The notes under the pieces were generated by a model. That model was not told the origin of the DNA. It saw nothing but the letters and a program-made list of their open reading frames with translations, and did no database searches. Source: Streptococcus suis (lineage in GTDB: Bacteria > Bacillota > Bacilli > Lactobacillales > Streptococcaceae). From it: DNA of 64,000 nucleotides. Both the position numbers and the translations under genes were made by a program. Positions 37,078-47,249 of this stretch are shown here, in pieces. Each line of letters begins with the position of its first letter. The stretch's first letter is position 1. Where the stretch lies: the NCBI GenBank assembly GCA_022354845.1, contig CP031970.1, positions 744,001 to 808,000 of the forward strand, given 5' to 3'.

Positions 37078-37557
37078 ATGTCAAAAGAACCATGGAATGA
37101 AGAAGTTTATACCTCACAATCTGCGAGTCGCAAAGATCGAATAAAAAATGGTGTTGCGAGTACGCGAATTTTCACAGTACTGGCTATTATTTTCTTTATC
37201 ATTATGCTTGTTGTTTTAGTGATTGCCATCTACCTATCAACAGGTGGTAGTTCAACTAATTCAAATCAAGAATTTTACAATGCAAGCAATGCTAGTAGTG
37301 CCGTTTCCTCTTCTTCAACAACGAGTGAGGAAAGTACAACATCTGAAAGTACTACAGATTCTAGCACTGAAACGACGACTTCGTCAGAAGCAGGAGATGG
37401 TTCAACCATTACTGTTGAAGCTGGAGAAGGAATTGGGAGTATCGCGGCCCGTGCTGGTATTTCAATTTCAGAGCTAGAACGTTTAAATCCGGATAAAATG
37501 GTCGGACCTGGTGGAACATGGTGGGCCAATCCTGGTGACATTGTTCGTATTAGATAA
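37078..37557 (+). CDS. LysM domain membrane-anchored protein
   Basis: A 159-residue protein with a cytoplasmic N-terminus (1-30), one transmembrane helix (31-53), an extracellular Ser/Thr-rich linker (56-108) and a C-terminal LysM domain (110-159, [20 protein letters not shown]) that should bind peptidoglycan. Start follows AAGGAG. It is 8 bases before cmk. Related to the SAG1386/EF1546 group. Confidence 0.85.
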   Translation: MSKEPWNEEVYTSQSASRKDRIKNGVASTRIFTVLAIIFFIIMLVVLVIAIYLSTGGSSTNSNQEFYNASNASSAVSSSSTTSEESTTSESTTDSSTETTTSSEAGDGSTITVEAGEGIGSIAARAGISISELERLNPDKMVGPGGTWWANPGDIVRIR

Positions 37558-37565
37558 GAGGAGTT

Positions 37566-38243
37566 ATGAAATCAATTCAAATCGCTATTGATGGTCCTGC
37601 TTCGAGCGGGAAATCAACAGTAGCTAAAATTATTGCAAAACAATTAGGATATACCTATTTAGACACTGGGGCCATGTATCGTTCAGCTACATTTCTAGCG
37701 TTGAAGAATGGTATAGAGGTGTCAAATCAAGAGAAAATCGTTGAGTTGCTTGAATCCAATCCGATTCGATTTGGCAGGGATGAGAATGGAGTGCAACTTG
37801 TATTTGTTGGTGAATGTGACGTGACGTTACCTATACGCGATAACCAAGTGACTAATAATGTTTCGGCAGTAGCGGCACTTCCTTTGGTAAGGGAAAAAAT
37901 GGTTCATTTACAACAGGAAATTGCACAAGCTGGTGGTATCGTCATGGATGGTCGTGATATTGGCACTGTTGTACTTCCTCAAGCGGAGTTAAAAATCTTT
38001 CTCATTGCATCGGTTGAGGAACGGGCTTTACGTCGTTTTAAGGAAAATACGGAACGTGGCATCGAAACTGATTTGGAAACCTTAAAGGAGGAGATTGCAG
38101 CTCGTGATTTTAAAGATTCAAACCGAGCAATTTCGCCATTAAAAGCAGCAGATGATGCAATCACTTTTGATACGACCGGTGTATCCATTGAAGGTGTTGT
38201 GAAATTTATTTCAGAAAAAGCGAAAGAAATGCTTGACAAGTAG
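37566..38243 (+). CDS. cmk: Cytidylate kinase
   Basis: A 225-residue enzyme phosphorylating CMP and dCMP. P-loop GPASSGKST (10-18), YLDTGAMYR, and [21 protein letters not shown] are intact, as is the ERALRRFKE lid. Start after AGAGGAGTT. The infC promoter lies inside its last codons. Confidence 0.96.
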   Translation: MKSIQIAIDGPASSGKSTVAKIIAKQLGYTYLDTGAMYRSATFLALKNGIEVSNQEKIVELLESNPIRFGRDENGVQLVFVGECDVTLPIRDNQVTNNVSAVAALPLVREKMVHLQQEIAQAGGIVMDGRDIGTVVLPQAELKIFLIASVEERALRRFKENTERGIETDLETLKEEIAARDFKDSNRAISPLKAADDAITFDTTGVSIEGVVKFISEKAKEMLDK

Positions 38244-38261
38244 TTGGAGAGATGATAAAAT
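38233..38261 (+). promoter_or_regulatory. infC operon promoter within the cmk 3' end
   Basis: TTGACA (38233-38238), 17-base spacer, TAAAAT (38256-38261) with a TGA extension. The predicted start is near 38268, giving a ~156-base leader. Confidence 0.8.
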
Positions 38262-38267
38262 AGTCGT

Positions 38268-38423
38268 ATTGAGAAAAGCAGAAGTGAGAGCTTCTCGCCT
38301 TGCGACTAACGTTGTCTGGCTCTACGATTTAAGATTTCTTCGGAAAGAATAATTGTGTAGTGCGGACTTGTTTAGCAGGTCCGTTTTGTTTTTCTCGAAA
38401 AAAATAAAATGAGGTGAAAAGCC
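38268..38423 (+). promoter_or_regulatory. infC-rpmI-rplT leader (L20-type)
   Basis: An untranslated leader containing GAGAGCTTCTC, conserved-looking GCCTTGCGACTAACG segments and a terminator. Position and layout match the ribosomal protein L20 autoregulatory leaders of Firmicutes, in which L20 binding favours termination. Confidence 0.65.
38362..38396 (+). terminator. Attenuator in the infC leader
   Basis: CGGACTTG/CAGGTCCG eight-pair stem, loop TTTAG, tail TTTTGTTTTT. It ends 28 bases before the infC start and so can shut off the operon. Confidence 0.75.
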
Positions 38424-38945
38424 ATAGCAAAGCAAGATTTGTTCATCAATGATGAAATTCGAGTGCGTGAAGTTCGTCTTATCGGTCTTGAGGGTGAACA
38501 GTTGGGAATCAAACCGCTCAATGAGGCTCAGGCCATTGCTGATAATTCAAATGTGGATTTAGTATTGATTCAACCACAAGCTAAACCGCCAGTAGCTAAA
38601 GTCATGGACTACGGTAAGTTTAAGTTTGAATATCAGAAAAAACAGAAAGACCAACGCAAGAAACAAAGTGTTGTTACTGTAAAAGAAGTACGTCTAAGTC
38701 CAGTAATTGATAAAGGGGATTTTGAGACAAAACTTCGTAATGCCCGTAAATTCCTTGAAAAAGGAAATAAAGTCAAGGTTTCGATCCGTTTTAAGGGTCG
38801 TATGATTACCCACAAAGAAGTTGGAGCGAAAGTATTAGCTGAGTTCGCCGAAGCAACCCAAGATATTGCGATTATTGAACAACGTGCTAAGATGGACGGT
38901 CGTCAAATGTTTATGCAATTGGCCCCAGCTTCAGAAAAAAAATAA
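38424..38945 (+). CDS. infC: Translation initiation factor IF-3
   Basis: A 173-residue protein. The start is assigned to ATA at 38424, giving [18 protein letters not shown], with GAGGTG eight bases upstream; the next in-frame start would remove family-conserved residues, and a TGA blocks longer forms. Rare AUU/AUA starts are a known IF-3 autoregulation device, because IF-3 itself rejects non-standard starts. N-domain 1-75, linker ([10 protein letters not shown]), C-domain to the end. Confidence 0.93.
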   Translation: MAKQDLFINDEIRVREVRLIGLEGEQLGIKPLNEAQAIADNSNVDLVLIQPQAKPPVAKVMDYGKFKFEYQKKQKDQRKKQSVVTVKEVRLSPVIDKGDFETKLRNARKFLEKGNKVKVSIRFKGRMITHKEVGAKVLAEFAEATQDIAIIEQRAKMDGRQMFMQLAPASEKK

Positions 38946-38972
38946 GCTTTTTACGCTAAAAGGAGAATTAAA

Positions 38973-39173
38973 ATGCCAAAACAAAAAACTCACCGCGCAT
39001 CAGCTAAACGTTTTAAACGTACAGGTTCTGGTGGATTGAAACGCTTCCGCGCTTATACTTCACACCGTTTCCACGGTAAAACTAAAAAACAACGTCGTCA
39101 CCTTCGTAAAGCAGGTTTGGTGCATTCTGGTGACTTTAAGCGTATAAAATCAATGCTTACTGGTTTGAAATAA
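38973..39173 (+). CDS. rpmI: 50S ribosomal protein L35
   Basis: A 66-residue basic protein starting [15 protein letters not shown], the L35 signature, ending IKSMLTGLK. Second gene of infC-rpmI-rplT, after AAAGGAG. Confidence 0.97.
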   Translation: MPKQKTHRASAKRFKRTGSGGLKRFRAYTSHRFHGKTKKQRRHLRKAGLVHSGDFKRIKSMLTGLK

Positions 39174-39212
39174 GCCGATTACTAGAATTTAAATTATTTG
39201 GAGGAAAATTAA

Positions 39213-39572
39213 ATGGCACGTGTTAAAGGTGGCGTTGTTTCTCGTAAACGCCGTAAACGTATTTTAAAATTATCTAAAGGTTACTATGGAGCTAAACATC
39301 TCTTGTTCCGCACTGCGAAAGAACAAGTTATGAACTCTTACTACTATGCATACCGTGACCGCCGTCAGAAAAAACGTGATTTCCGTAAATTGTGGATCAC
39401 TCGTATCAATGCGGCTGCTCGTTTGAATGGTTTGTCTTACTCACAATTGATGCACGGTTTGAAATTGGCTGAAATTGAAGTGAACCGTAAAATGCTTGCT
39501 GATTTAGCAGTAAACGATGCAGCAGCTTTCACAGCTCTTGCAGATGCTGCTAAAGCAAAACTTGCTAAATAA
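39213..39572 (+). CDS. rplT: 50S ribosomal protein L20
   Basis: A 119-residue rRNA-binding protein ([20 protein letters not shown]..., [23 protein letters not shown]). It assembles 23S rRNA and is the likely regulator acting on the infC leader. A terminator follows. Confidence 0.97.
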   Translation: MARVKGGVVSRKRRKRILKLSKGYYGAKHLLFRTAKEQVMNSYYYAYRDRRQKKRDFRKLWITRINAAARLNGLSYSQLMHGLKLAEIEVNRKMLADLAVNDAAAFTALADAAKAKLAK

Positions 39573-39588
39573 GCATATAGGATTTGAA

Positions 39589-39617
39589 AAAAGCTTGGAA
39601 AACTTCCAAGTTTTTTC
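39589..39617 (+). terminator. Terminator of infC-rpmI-rplT
   Basis: AGCTTGGAA/TTCCAAGTT stem, short loop, TTTTTT tail. Confidence 0.85.
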
Positions 39618-39665
39618 TTTACATTTTTTTGTACATTTTGAAGATAATGGAGGAGGTGCAGGTAG

Positions 39666-39691
39666 CTAGAACAGCCTAAAGGCTGTTCTAG
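39666..39691. repeat. Perfect hairpin in BOX-like copy 2
   Basis: CTAGAACAGCC-TAAA-GGCTGTTCTAG, 11-pair stem with a four-base loop, immediately before the shared repeat segment. Confidence 0.7.
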
Positions 39692-39779
39692 GTTGGAAAT
39701 AAGACTTGCGAAACAAGTCACTTTCGTAGAGTAGGGCAAGCTGAAAATGACGATGTATCAAAGCTAATTCAAATGACCA
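39692..39779. repeat. BOX-like extragenic repeat, copy 2
   Basis: About 88 bases (TTGGAAATAAGACTTGCGAA to CAAATGACCA) that match the reverse complement of 19589-19678 with only a handful of differences. Non-coding. Confidence 0.75.
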
Positions 39780-40075
39780 TACTTTTAAAAATTCAATATT
39801 TTTCAGTGTCACCGCAATGCTGATTGAAGGTTCATAGTGGAGTTTTCAAGCATTTTATTGAAATATAAAACAAATATTGGCCTATTCTCTGCATGGGGAC
39901 GAGGTTGAGCAAAAAGCATTAGTATAACTTCTCAGAGTATATGGCACAACATAGCGATATGCTTGATAGGGGGTTTATTAGTCTGTGAGAGTGATGCTGT
40001 TTGAAGCTAAACTGCTTTTCATTTTATGAGTATGCGTGAGGTTGTCAAGGTAATGAGAAATTATTCTAGAAGCAA
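39780..40075. other. Gap without a recognisable gene
   Basis: About 300 bases downstream of the repeat. One frame shows a short gene-like stretch (ILAYSLHGDEVEQKALV) broken by several stops, perhaps a relic. No promoter or RNA structure stands out. Confidence 0.35.
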
Positions 40076-40112
40076 AAGGACACTGACGTGTGATTGGTCA
40101 ATGTCCTATTTT
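40076..40112 (-). terminator. Terminator of ltaS
   Basis: Minus strand AGGACATTGAC/GTCAGTGTCCT stem followed by TTTT, directly after the ltaS stop. Confidence 0.75.
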
Positions 40113-40114
40113 TA

Positions 40115-42301
40115 TTATTCACTAGAGCTAGTCTTTGTTGATGAACTTGTGGAAGTAGTAGTGCTTGAGCTCGAGGCATCACTGGATGATGAACTACTGT
40201 GTAATTCCAGATAACTTGGAGCTTTAAAGAGGTCAACAGTTGATTGATTATTGTTTTTGCTATATAAGCTTGTTGATTTGGTTCCAAGTTCTTTTTCTAA
40301 AGCTAATTCAGTTGCGAGTGATTCTAAGTAATTGTATTGACTTGCATCTAAGGCAGTTAAACCATTGTCATAGAATCGGATAAGATCCCCAGTTTGAATG
40401 GCGTCACTAGCAGATAATTGCGCCGCAGCAGAGGCTTTTATATCATCAATTTCTTTTTGAGTAACTTCATCTGGATTGGTTATTTCAACTCCAGTTTCAG
40501 TATAGTATATTTTTCCGCCATAACTGGTATATTTTGGTGTGATAAAGTTTCCTGCGGTTCTGAGAGCAACGACTTGACTGTGTTCGCTAGAGAGCATATC
40601 TTGTCCAACTTGAAGATAATTGTTTGCTTCAATTCCTAAGAGGTGTTCGAGAGTTGGTAAGGCATCTATTTCACCACCAAAAGTATCGCTAATTCCGCCA
40701 TTTGTCATTCCAGGTACTACAATCATATATGGAACTCGTTGCATCATTGCATTGTCAAAATCTGACCAAGTTTGAGAATCTTTTCCGATTAATGGAGCTA
40801 AGTCAGGGTTGCGAGAATTTGAAATCCCGTAGTGGTCGCCATATAGAACAATGATTGAATTTTCATACAAACCAGTAGCTTTCAAATAGTCAAAGAATGC
40901 CTTGATTGAGTCATCTAAATAGTTAGCTGTAGCAAAGTACCCGTTGATAGTTTCATCAGGTGTATCTGCCAAAGGGAAGCCAATTTCATCGCCAATTAGA
41001 CTGGAAGTGTAGGGATAGTGGTTTGACACCGTGATAAATTTTGCGTAGAAAGGTTGTTGCAAATGTTCGAGATACTGAATCGAGTCTGCGAACATGATTT
41101 TATCATTCAAACCATACTGGAATGAGTTTTCAGCAGTCGCCTCAGAGAAATATGACTGGTCAAAGAAGTAATTGTAGCCCCATTGTTTATAGGTATTATT
41201 TCGGTTCCAGAAGCTGGCTGAGTTACCGTGGAAAACAGCGGAAGTATAGCCTCCATTCTGAGAAAGGATATAAGGCGCAGCCTGCTGTGTATTGCTTCCT
41301 CCATATTGAACCATGAATGAGCCTTGATTGAGACCAAAAAGTGATGTCTCAATCATAATTTCAGCATCAGAAGTCTTTCCTGCTTTAACTTGATTAAAGA
41401 AATTTGAAAAGGCCAAAGTAGACTGTGAATGGTAGAGAGAGTTGAGAAATGGTGTTACTTCATATTCAACGCCATCAACATTCAGTTTATAATCAATTAC
41501 AAATTGTTGCAAACTTTCTAAGTGTAGATAAATAACATTCCGTCCTTTTGCGATTCCAAAATAGTCACTATTGGGTGAGGCGTAATGTTCTTGAACGTAC
41601 TCTTCTACAGGAACAAGGTCCTCTGCTGTTGCATCAGAACGATCCTTTTCCGTAGTGTAAGTCTGATGTGCATTATAAGTAAAGAATGCAGGTAAACCTA
41701 AAGCCCGTACGATATACGTATTTGAAAATCCACGAGTTAGTAATTCTGGGCGATCAATCTCAGCAGTAAAAAGGTTTACTGAAAATAATAAAATTGCTAA
41801 AGAAGAGACTGCAAAACTAGCTCTTTTTGAGAAAGGTTTAGGGTTTAGTTTGTATTGTTTTTTTCTTAATACTATTGCAATGATAATAAAATCCGCAAAA
41901 TAGACTAAATCCCATAAATTGAATAACTCGAGTGCTGTTTCACCAAGACCAGTGGAAACACTCGAAGTTGCCATCATTGTAGAAACTGAAATGTAATCAG
42001 CAAATTCTCTATAATAGACGACATTTGAGAAAAGCCATAGGAACAAAACAAGATAGATGGTTATGGCAATTCCATAAAATAGCTTAGTATTTTTTATATA
42101 AAGTGCTAGTCCGAGTAAAAGAAAAGCTAGTGGAATTGGATTAAAAATAGCAATTAAATATTGCAATAAACTAGATAAATCCAAATGGAAATCAACAAAA
42201 TAGGCCCAAAGGGATTTTGTCCAATAACTTAATAATAGTAAAACTATGAATCCAATACGAGTCTGATAGTTCTTTTTTATGATATCAATTAGTTTTTTCA
42301 C
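40115..42301 (-). CDS. ltaS: LTA synthase family protein (phosphoglycerol transferase)
   Basis: A 728-residue membrane enzyme that polymerises lipoteichoic acid from phosphatidylglycerol outside the cell. Five N-terminal transmembrane helices (to ~190) precede an extracellular sulfatase-fold domain: NVIYLHLESLQQF (metal), KAGKTSDAE with the nucleophilic threonine, TVSNHYPY and LYGDHYGISN. The C-terminus is an unusual run of Ser/Thr. GTG at 42301 is preferred, ten bases after GGAG; ATG at 42319 touches its AAAGGA and is too close. Confidence 0.9.
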   Translation of the reverse strand: MKKLIDIIKKNYQTRIGFIVLLLLSYWTKSLWAYFVDFHLDLSSLLQYLIAIFNPIPLAFLLLGLALYIKNTKLFYGIAITIYLVLFLWLFSNVVYYREFADYISVSTMMATSSVSTGLGETALELFNLWDLVYFADFIIIAIVLRKKQYKLNPKPFSKRASFAVSSLAILLFSVNLFTAEIDRPELLTRGFSNTYIVRALGLPAFFTYNAHQTYTTEKDRSDATAEDLVPVEEYVQEHYASPNSDYFGIAKGRNVIYLHLESLQQFVIDYKLNVDGVEYEVTPFLNSLYHSQSTLAFSNFFNQVKAGKTSDAEIMIETSLFGLNQGSFMVQYGGSNTQQAAPYILSQNGGYTSAVFHGNSASFWNRNNTYKQWGYNYFFDQSYFSEATAENSFQYGLNDKIMFADSIQYLEHLQQPFYAKFITVSNHYPYTSSLIGDEIGFPLADTPDETINGYFATANYLDDSIKAFFDYLKATGLYENSIIVLYGDHYGISNSRNPDLAPLIGKDSQTWSDFDNAMMQRVPYMIVVPGMTNGGISDTFGGEIDALPTLEHLLGIEANNYLQVGQDMLSSEHSQVVALRTAGNFITPKYTSYGGKIYYTETGVEITNPDEVTQKEIDDIKASAAAQLSASDAIQTGDLIRFYDNGLTALDASQYNYLESLATELALEKELGTKSTSLYSKNNNQSTVDLFKAPSYLELHSSSSSSDASSSSTTTSTSSSTKTSSSE

Positions 42302-42405
42302 AAGTAGTAGTCTCCACATTCCTTTCTAAAATCTTTGTACATTATATCATATTTTATAAAATAAACTGCAATAATACGAGTTTTTTTGGCATATAGTTTA
42401 ATTCA

Positions 42406-42414
42406 TGATATAAT
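42406..42414 (+). promoter_or_regulatory. Extended -10 promoter, nearly leaderless
   Basis: TGATATAAT (42409-42414 hexamer) ends nine bases before the ATG at 42424; the predicted leader is about three bases and has no ribosome binding site. Confidence 0.55.
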
Positions 42415-42423
42415 AGAAAATGT

Positions 42424-43587
42424 ATGAAAATAATAGTTAGTACCATTGCAGAAAAAAAGATTAATAAAGGAATCAGCCTTTTAGACAGTTCAGATTTCAA
42501 GGAAAACCAAAACCTACCTGATGGTCAAGTGTCATTGTTTTCCAAGAGTAGAAGATATTTAGGCGAGGCTTACTTGTCTCCACAAAATAAGGGAATTGGT
42601 TGGCTTTTTAGTCGTAATAAAATAGCATTGTCTGTTGATTTTTTTACTAATCTCTTTAAAAAGGCAAAAACAGTACGCCAGCCGTTCTACCATTCAAATT
42701 TGACAACAGCTTTTCGCTTATTTAACCAAGATGGTGACGGTTTTGGTGGATTGACAATTGATTTATATGGAGATTACGCTGTTTTTTCTTGGTATAATAC
42801 TTTTGTCTATTCCATTAGGCAGTTAGTTATTGAGGCCTTTCAAATTGTATTTCCTGAGGTAGTTGGAGCTTACGAGAAAATTCGTTTTCAGTCAGAATTA
42901 AGAGATTCTAATTTCCTGTATGGAGATCAGGCCCCGGAAACATTCACTGTTTACGAAAATGGTGTTGCTTATCAGGTATTTTTAAATGATGGATTGATGA
43001 CTGGAATTTTCTTGGATCAACATGATGTTAGAGCTTCACTGGTTGATGGACTTGCTAGCGGTAAAAAAGTGCTAAATATGTTTTCATATACAGCTGCTTT
43101 TTCGGTTGCGGCAGCTATGGGTGGTGCGAGTGAGACTGTCTCAGTTGATTTGGCGAAACGATCACGTGATCTATCTAAAGCTCATTTTATGGCAAATGGT
43201 TTACCTCTTGATCACCATCAATTCGTTGTAATGGATGTTTTTGAATATTTTAATTATGCAAAGAGAAAGGGATTGAAGTTTGATATGATCATTCTGGATC
43301 CACCTAGCTTTGCTCGAAATAAAAAGCATACATTCACAGTGGCAAAAGATTATTACAAACTGATTGAACAATCACTTGAAATCTTACATTCAGATGGCAT
43401 GATTATTGCCTCAACCAATGCTGCAAACATTTCGATAGACAAGTTTAAACAGCAAGTTCAGAAGGGACTTGGAAAAGTTAAGTATCGCTTTTTACAAACT
43501 TATCGCTTGCCAAACGATTTTACAGTTAATAAAAATGATGAAAGTAGTAATTACCTTAAGGTCTTTACAATACAGGTGCAAAAATGA
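42424..43587 (+). CDS. Class I SAM-dependent 23S rRNA methyltransferase (RlmI/RlmK-like)
   Basis: A 387-residue protein: N-terminal PUA-like domain (1-80, [18 protein letters not shown]), a middle EEHEE domain, and a SAM-binding domain with [32 protein letters not shown] and the catalytic-like [11 protein letters not shown]. Family members methylate cytosine C5 in 23S rRNA. Its stop overlaps aroD by four bases, so it leads the aromatic operon. Confidence 0.85.
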   Translation: MKIIVSTIAEKKINKGISLLDSSDFKENQNLPDGQVSLFSKSRRYLGEAYLSPQNKGIGWLFSRNKIALSVDFFTNLFKKAKTVRQPFYHSNLTTAFRLFNQDGDGFGGLTIDLYGDYAVFSWYNTFVYSIRQLVIEAFQIVFPEVVGAYEKIRFQSELRDSNFLYGDQAPETFTVYENGVAYQVFLNDGLMTGIFLDQHDVRASLVDGLASGKKVLNMFSYTAAFSVAAAMGGASETVSVDLAKRSRDLSKAHFMANGLPLDHHQFVVMDVFEYFNYAKRKGLKFDMIILDPPSFARNKKHTFTVAKDYYKLIEQSLEILHSDGMIIASTNAANISIDKFKQQVQKGLGKVKYRFLQTYRLPNDFTVNKNDESSNYLKVFTIQVQK

Positions 43588-44258
43588 AAATTGTTGTTCC
43601 AATAATTCCTAAAAATTTAGAAGAAATAGAAGCAATTGATAGAGAACGATTATCTGAAGCTGACATTGTTGAATGGAGAGCTGATTTTCTTCCAAAAGCT
43701 GAGATATTGAAAGTTGCACCTGCCGTTTTTGAAGTATGTAATGGTAAAGAGGTATTATTTACGCTTCGAACCACACGTGAGGGTGGACACCTAGATTTAG
43801 AAGATCAAGAATATGTCAATCTAATTAAGGAAGTTGCAGCAATTTACCAACCAGACTATATTGATTTTGAGTACTATTCTTTTCAGTCTGTATTTGATCA
43901 AATGTTGGATTTCCCTAACTTAGTTTTAAGTTACCACAATTTCACGGAAACACCTTCCAATTATTTGGAAATCATTTCTGAGCTTACACGTCTATCTCCT
44001 GCGGTTGTGAAAATTGCTGTTATGGCAAACTCCGAGCAGGATGTACTTGATGTGATGAATTATACTCGTGGGTTTAAAACATTGAATTCTGAGCAAGAGT
44101 TTGCTACAATTTCAATGGGGGCATTAGGAAAATTATCTCGGATATCAGGATTTGTAACGGGTTCAAGTTGGACTTTTGCAAGTTTAGATGAAGCTTCTGC
44201 CCCTGGCCAGATCTCATTGGCCAATACACGAAAATTTTTAGATATATTGGAGAACTAG
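43584..44258 (+). CDS. aroD: 3-dehydroquinate dehydratase, type I
   Basis: A 224-residue class I aldolase-type enzyme for step three of the shikimate pathway. It has EWRADF near residue 30, LRTTREGG, the Schiff-base lysine in VVKIAVMA and the GALGKLSRI motif. Overlaps the methyltransferase gene and lies one base before aroC. Confidence 0.94.
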   Translation: MKIVVPIIPKNLEEIEAIDRERLSEADIVEWRADFLPKAEILKVAPAVFEVCNGKEVLFTLRTTREGGHLDLEDQEYVNLIKEVAAIYQPDYIDFEYYSFQSVFDQMLDFPNLVLSYHNFTETPSNYLEIISELTRLSPAVVKIAVMANSEQDVLDVMNYTRGFKTLNSEQEFATISMGALGKLSRISGFVTGSSWTFASLDEASAPGQISLANTRKFLDILEN

Positions 44259-44259
44259 T

Positions 44260-45426
44260 ATGAGGTATTTAACAGCAGGCGAGTCGCATGGCCCACGTTT
44301 AACAGCCATCATTGAGGGAGTTCCAGCAGGTCTTCCTTTAACAGCTGAAGATATTAATAAAGACTTGAAACGCCGTCAAGGTGGTTATGGTCGAGGAAGT
44401 CGTATGCAAATTGAAACGGACCGTGTGGAAATTACTGCTGGAGTTCGTCATGGTAAAACAACAGGTGCACCAATCACTCTTAATGTAACAAACAAAGATC
44501 ATCAGAAGTGGTTGGATATTATGGCTGTTGAGGATATTGAAGAGAAACTCAAAAGCAAGCGTCGCATCAAACACCCACGTCCAGGACATGCCGATTTGGT
44601 CGGTGGGATGAAATACCGTTTTAGTGATTTACGAAACTCTTTAGAGCGTTCAAGTGCCCGTGAAACCACAATGAGAGTGGCAGTTGGGGCTGTGGCAAAA
44701 CGTATTTTGGAAGAACTTGATATTGAGATTGCAAATCATGTTGTTGTTTTTGGTGGGAAAGAAATTGATGTACCAGATGGATTAACTATTGCTCAGATTC
44801 GTGACCGCGCGGCCGCATCAGAAGTTTCCATTGTCAATCAAGAGCGTGAAGAGGAAATCAAGGCTTACATTGACCAAGTGAAACGTGATGGTGATACGAT
44901 TGGTGGAGTCGTTGAAACAATCGTTGGCGGTGTTCCAGCTGGTTTGGGTTCCTATGTACAATGGGACCGGAAACTAGATGCGAAACTAGCACAGGCTGTT
45001 GTGTCAATTAATGCCTTTAAAGGTGCCGAATTTGGTCTTGGTTTTAAAACTGGCTATCTCCAAGGTAGTCAAGTAATGGACGAAATACTTTGGACAGAAG
45101 AGGATGGCTATACACGACGGACAAACCATTTGGGTGGTTTTGAAGGTGGTATGACAAACGGTCAACCATTAATTATCAGAGGGGTGATGAAACCAATTCC
45201 AACCCTTTACAAACCGCTTATGTCAGTCGATATTGATACTCACGAGCCTTATAAAGCTACTGTAGAGCGCTCGGATCCAACAGCTCTACCTGCTGCGGGT
45301 GTTGTGATGGAATCTGTTGTTGCAACGGTTATTGCAAATGAAATGTTGGAAAAATTCTCTTCAGATAATTTAGAGGAATTAAAAGCTGCGGTTGCTAGTC
45401 ACCGTGACTATGTTAAGAATTTCTAG
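44260..45426 (+). CDS. aroC: Chorismate synthase
   Basis: A 388-residue FMN-dependent enzyme converting EPSP to chorismate. Signatures: GESHGP at the start, [33 protein letters not shown] and the C-terminal [14 protein letters not shown]. Starts two bases after aroD. Confidence 0.97.
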   Translation: MRYLTAGESHGPRLTAIIEGVPAGLPLTAEDINKDLKRRQGGYGRGSRMQIETDRVEITAGVRHGKTTGAPITLNVTNKDHQKWLDIMAVEDIEEKLKSKRRIKHPRPGHADLVGGMKYRFSDLRNSLERSSARETTMRVAVGAVAKRILEELDIEIANHVVVFGGKEIDVPDGLTIAQIRDRAAASEVSIVNQEREEEIKAYIDQVKRDGDTIGGVVETIVGGVPAGLGSYVQWDRKLDAKLAQAVVSINAFKGAEFGLGFKTGYLQGSQVMDEILWTEEDGYTRRTNHLGGFEGGMTNGQPLIIRGVMKPIPTLYKPLMSVDIDTHEPYKATVERSDPTALPAAGVVMESVVATVIANEMLEKFSSDNLEELKAAVASHRDYVKNF

Positions 45427-45434
45427 GTGATAAG

Positions 45435-46538
45435 ATGACTAAGACAGTATATATTGCCGGTCTCGGTCTAATCGGTGGCTCTCTAGCACTCGGTATACGA
45501 AAATACCATCCAGATTACACCATACTTGGTTATAATCGAGGAGAAAAATCTCGTCATATAGCTTTACAAAGAAATATGGTAGATGAGGTGACTGATGATT
45601 TCTCACTATTTGCGGGTCGTGCAGATGTTATCATTTTATGCGTGCCAATTCAGCAAACCATTGAGTTTATCAAACAGTTAGGTCAAATCGATTTAAAACC
45701 AAACGTATTGGTGACAGATGCTGGTTCCACCAAAACAGAGATTATTCAAGCTGCGGAGGCTTATCTCTCAGAAAAAAGAATTAACTTTATCGGAAGTCAT
45801 CCAATGGCTGGTAGTCATAAATCTGGTGCGGAAGCTGGAGATATTTTATTATTTGAAAATGCATATTACATTATGACACCTTGTTCATTGACCCAGGCAG
45901 ACGCAGTTCCTAGACTAACTGACCTCCTTTCGGGAACTGGTGCGCGATTCGTACAGATTGATGCCCGGGAACATGATTTTGTAACGAGTCAAATATCGCA
46001 TTTTCCCCATGTGCTAGCTTCAAGCCTGATGAATCAGGCGGGTGATTATGCCTTAGAACACCCCTTTACAAATAACTTTGCAGCAGGTGGATTTCGAGAT
46101 ATGACTCGAATTGCAGAGAGTGAACCAGGTATGTGGACGAGTATCTTGATGACAAATGCAGAGCCAATTATTGAACGTATAGAAGATTTTAAAGATCGGC
46201 TAACTTATATTAGTCAACTTTTAATAGAAAAACGACAGGATGATATTTGGGACTTTTTTGCTAGAGGTGGTCAAACACGTAAAGAGATGGAAATCCATAA
46301 GCGTGGTGGTATTGATTCATTTTTCGATATATTTATCAATGTGCCTGACGAAGAGGACTCTGTTCTAAAAGTTTTAGAGGTCCTGAGAGGAATCTCTATC
46401 GTAAATATTCGTATTAACGAAGAAAACCGTGAAGACACATATGGTATCTTACAGATCACATTTAAAAATAAGGAACATTTAGATGAAGCTGCAAAGCGTT
46501 TAACTGCGCAGACTTCTTATCAAATATACTTAAATTAG
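45435..46538 (+). CDS. tyrA: Prephenate dehydrogenase with ACT domain
   Basis: A 367-residue enzyme committing prephenate to tyrosine. The NAD-binding GLGLIGGSLALG is at residues 9-20, SHPMAGSHKSG and the FPHVLASSL region follow, and a C-terminal ACT domain (~295-365) probably senses tyrosine. Lies eight bases after aroC. Confidence 0.95.
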   Translation: MTKTVYIAGLGLIGGSLALGIRKYHPDYTILGYNRGEKSRHIALQRNMVDEVTDDFSLFAGRADVIILCVPIQQTIEFIKQLGQIDLKPNVLVTDAGSTKTEIIQAAEAYLSEKRINFIGSHPMAGSHKSGAEAGDILLFENAYYIMTPCSLTQADAVPRLTDLLSGTGARFVQIDAREHDFVTSQISHFPHVLASSLMNQAGDYALEHPFTNNFAAGGFRDMTRIAESEPGMWTSILMTNAEPIIERIEDFKDRLTYISQLLIEKRQDDIWDFFARGGQTRKEMEIHKRGGIDSFFDIFINVPDEEDSVLKVLEVLRGISIVNIRINEENREDTYGILQITFKNKEHLDEAAKRLTAQTSYQIYLN

Positions 46539-46548
46539 GAGGTTGTTT

Positions 46549-46890
46549 ATGACCACAAATATCTATGATATTGCCAATCAATTGGAGCGCGCTATTCGCA
46601 ATCTACCGGAATATAAGGCAGTAGAAGCAGTGAAAGTATCTGTTGAAGCGAATGCAGAAGCTAAAAGTACCCTAGATGCCTATATTTCTTTCCAAAAAGA
46701 TATTCAGGAAAAATTGCAAGCAGGTGAAATTCCAACTGAAGCTGACCAAAAGAAAATGGTTGATTTCAATAAAAAGGTTCAAGCCAATCCATTGTTGACA
46801 GAGTATTTTACGAAGCAACAACAATTAGGAACCTATGTGGCAGATTTGGAACGGATTATCTTTAAACCATTAAATGAATTGCTTCAATAA
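46549..46890 (+). CDS. YlbF family protein (UPF0342)
   Basis: A 113-residue helical protein starting MTTNIYDIANQLERAIR at 46549, seven bases after GGAGG. EYKAVEAVK...NAEAKSTLDAYISFQKDIQ is the YlbF/YmcA pattern. Relatives in Bacillus form the Y-complex that stimulates RNase Y and sporulation or biofilm phosphorelay; the streptococcal role is less clear. Last gene of this operon. Confidence 0.85.
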   Translation: MTTNIYDIANQLERAIRNLPEYKAVEAVKVSVEANAEAKSTLDAYISFQKDIQEKLQAGEIPTEADQKKMVDFNKKVQANPLLTEYFTKQQQLGTYVADLERIIFKPLNELLQ

Positions 46891-46917
46891 ACGGCTCAAG
46901 TAGTCGTTTATTTTTTG
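46888..46917 (+). terminator. Terminator of the aroD-aroC-tyrA operon
   Basis: AAACGGCT/AGTCGTTT stem, CAAGT loop, TATTTTTT tail. Confidence 0.75.
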
Positions 46918-46974
46918 AATTTCATCAATTGTATGAATTTTATTGAAAAATCTGAAAATTTACGCAATTATCTA

Positions 46975-47003
46975 TTGACAAATGATTTTAAAACAGTTAT
47001 CAT
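46975..47003 (+). promoter_or_regulatory. Promoter of the aromatic transporter leader
   Basis: TTGACA (46975-46980), 17-base spacer, TATCAT (46998-47003). Predicted start near 47010, giving a 318-base leader before the first binding protein. Confidence 0.8.
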
Positions 47004-47036
47004 AGTTACAAATCAAAAAATGAAAGGAAAACAGAT

Positions 47037-47099
47037 ATGCCACGTATGTGTCGAAAACAAACAGTTACTCGTACATATTTCTACAGCTATTTTAGATAG
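47037..47099 (+). CDS. Putative leader peptide, Tyr/Phe-rich (20 residues)
   Basis: ATG at 47037, nine bases after AAAGGA, opens a 20-codon frame ending TAG. Codons 14-19 read TAT TTC TAC AGC TAT TTT (YFYSYF): five aromatic codons in six. The peptide precedes an intrinsic terminator and an aromatic-amino-acid-type ABC transporter, so it looks like an attenuation control peptide in which ribosome stalling at Tyr/Phe codons reports shortage. No protein homolog is known to me. Confidence 0.65.
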   Translation: MPRMCRKQTVTRTYFYSYFR

Positions 47100-47208
47100 T
47101 GTTTGTAGGCATGGAAGACATGGATGCAAACACGGGAACGTAAAGTTTGTATCTATGTGGCTGTAGTCATTTTGACATGTGCCTCATAGATGAATACATC
47201 TAAATGGC
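47099..47208 (+). promoter_or_regulatory. Competing helices of the aromatic leader
   Basis: Visible pairings: GTGTTTG 47099-47105 with CAAACAC 47127-47133; alternative CAAAC 47127-47131 with GTTTG 47145-47149; long-range CTACAGC 47081-47087 (within the Tyr/Phe codons) with GCTGTAG 47160-47166; TAGATG 47187-47192 with CATCTA 47197-47202; and antiterminator TCTAAATGGC 47199-47208 with GTCGTTTAGA 47253-47262. The last competes with the terminator stem and with the small hairpin before it. Confidence 0.6.
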
Positions 47209-47249
47209 GCGAGTTGTTCAGTCTGTTTTTATTATACAGTTGAAGCATT

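Noticed and set aside
40026..40214. Small plus-strand ORF opposite the ltaS 3' end
   Set aside because: It is the antisense of the Ser-rich ltaS tail plus its terminator and has no binding site.
46915..47166. 83-codon open frame across the aromatic leader
   Set aside because: It has no ribosome binding site at its start, overlaps the promoter at 46975-47003, and has no protein-like conservation that I recognise.
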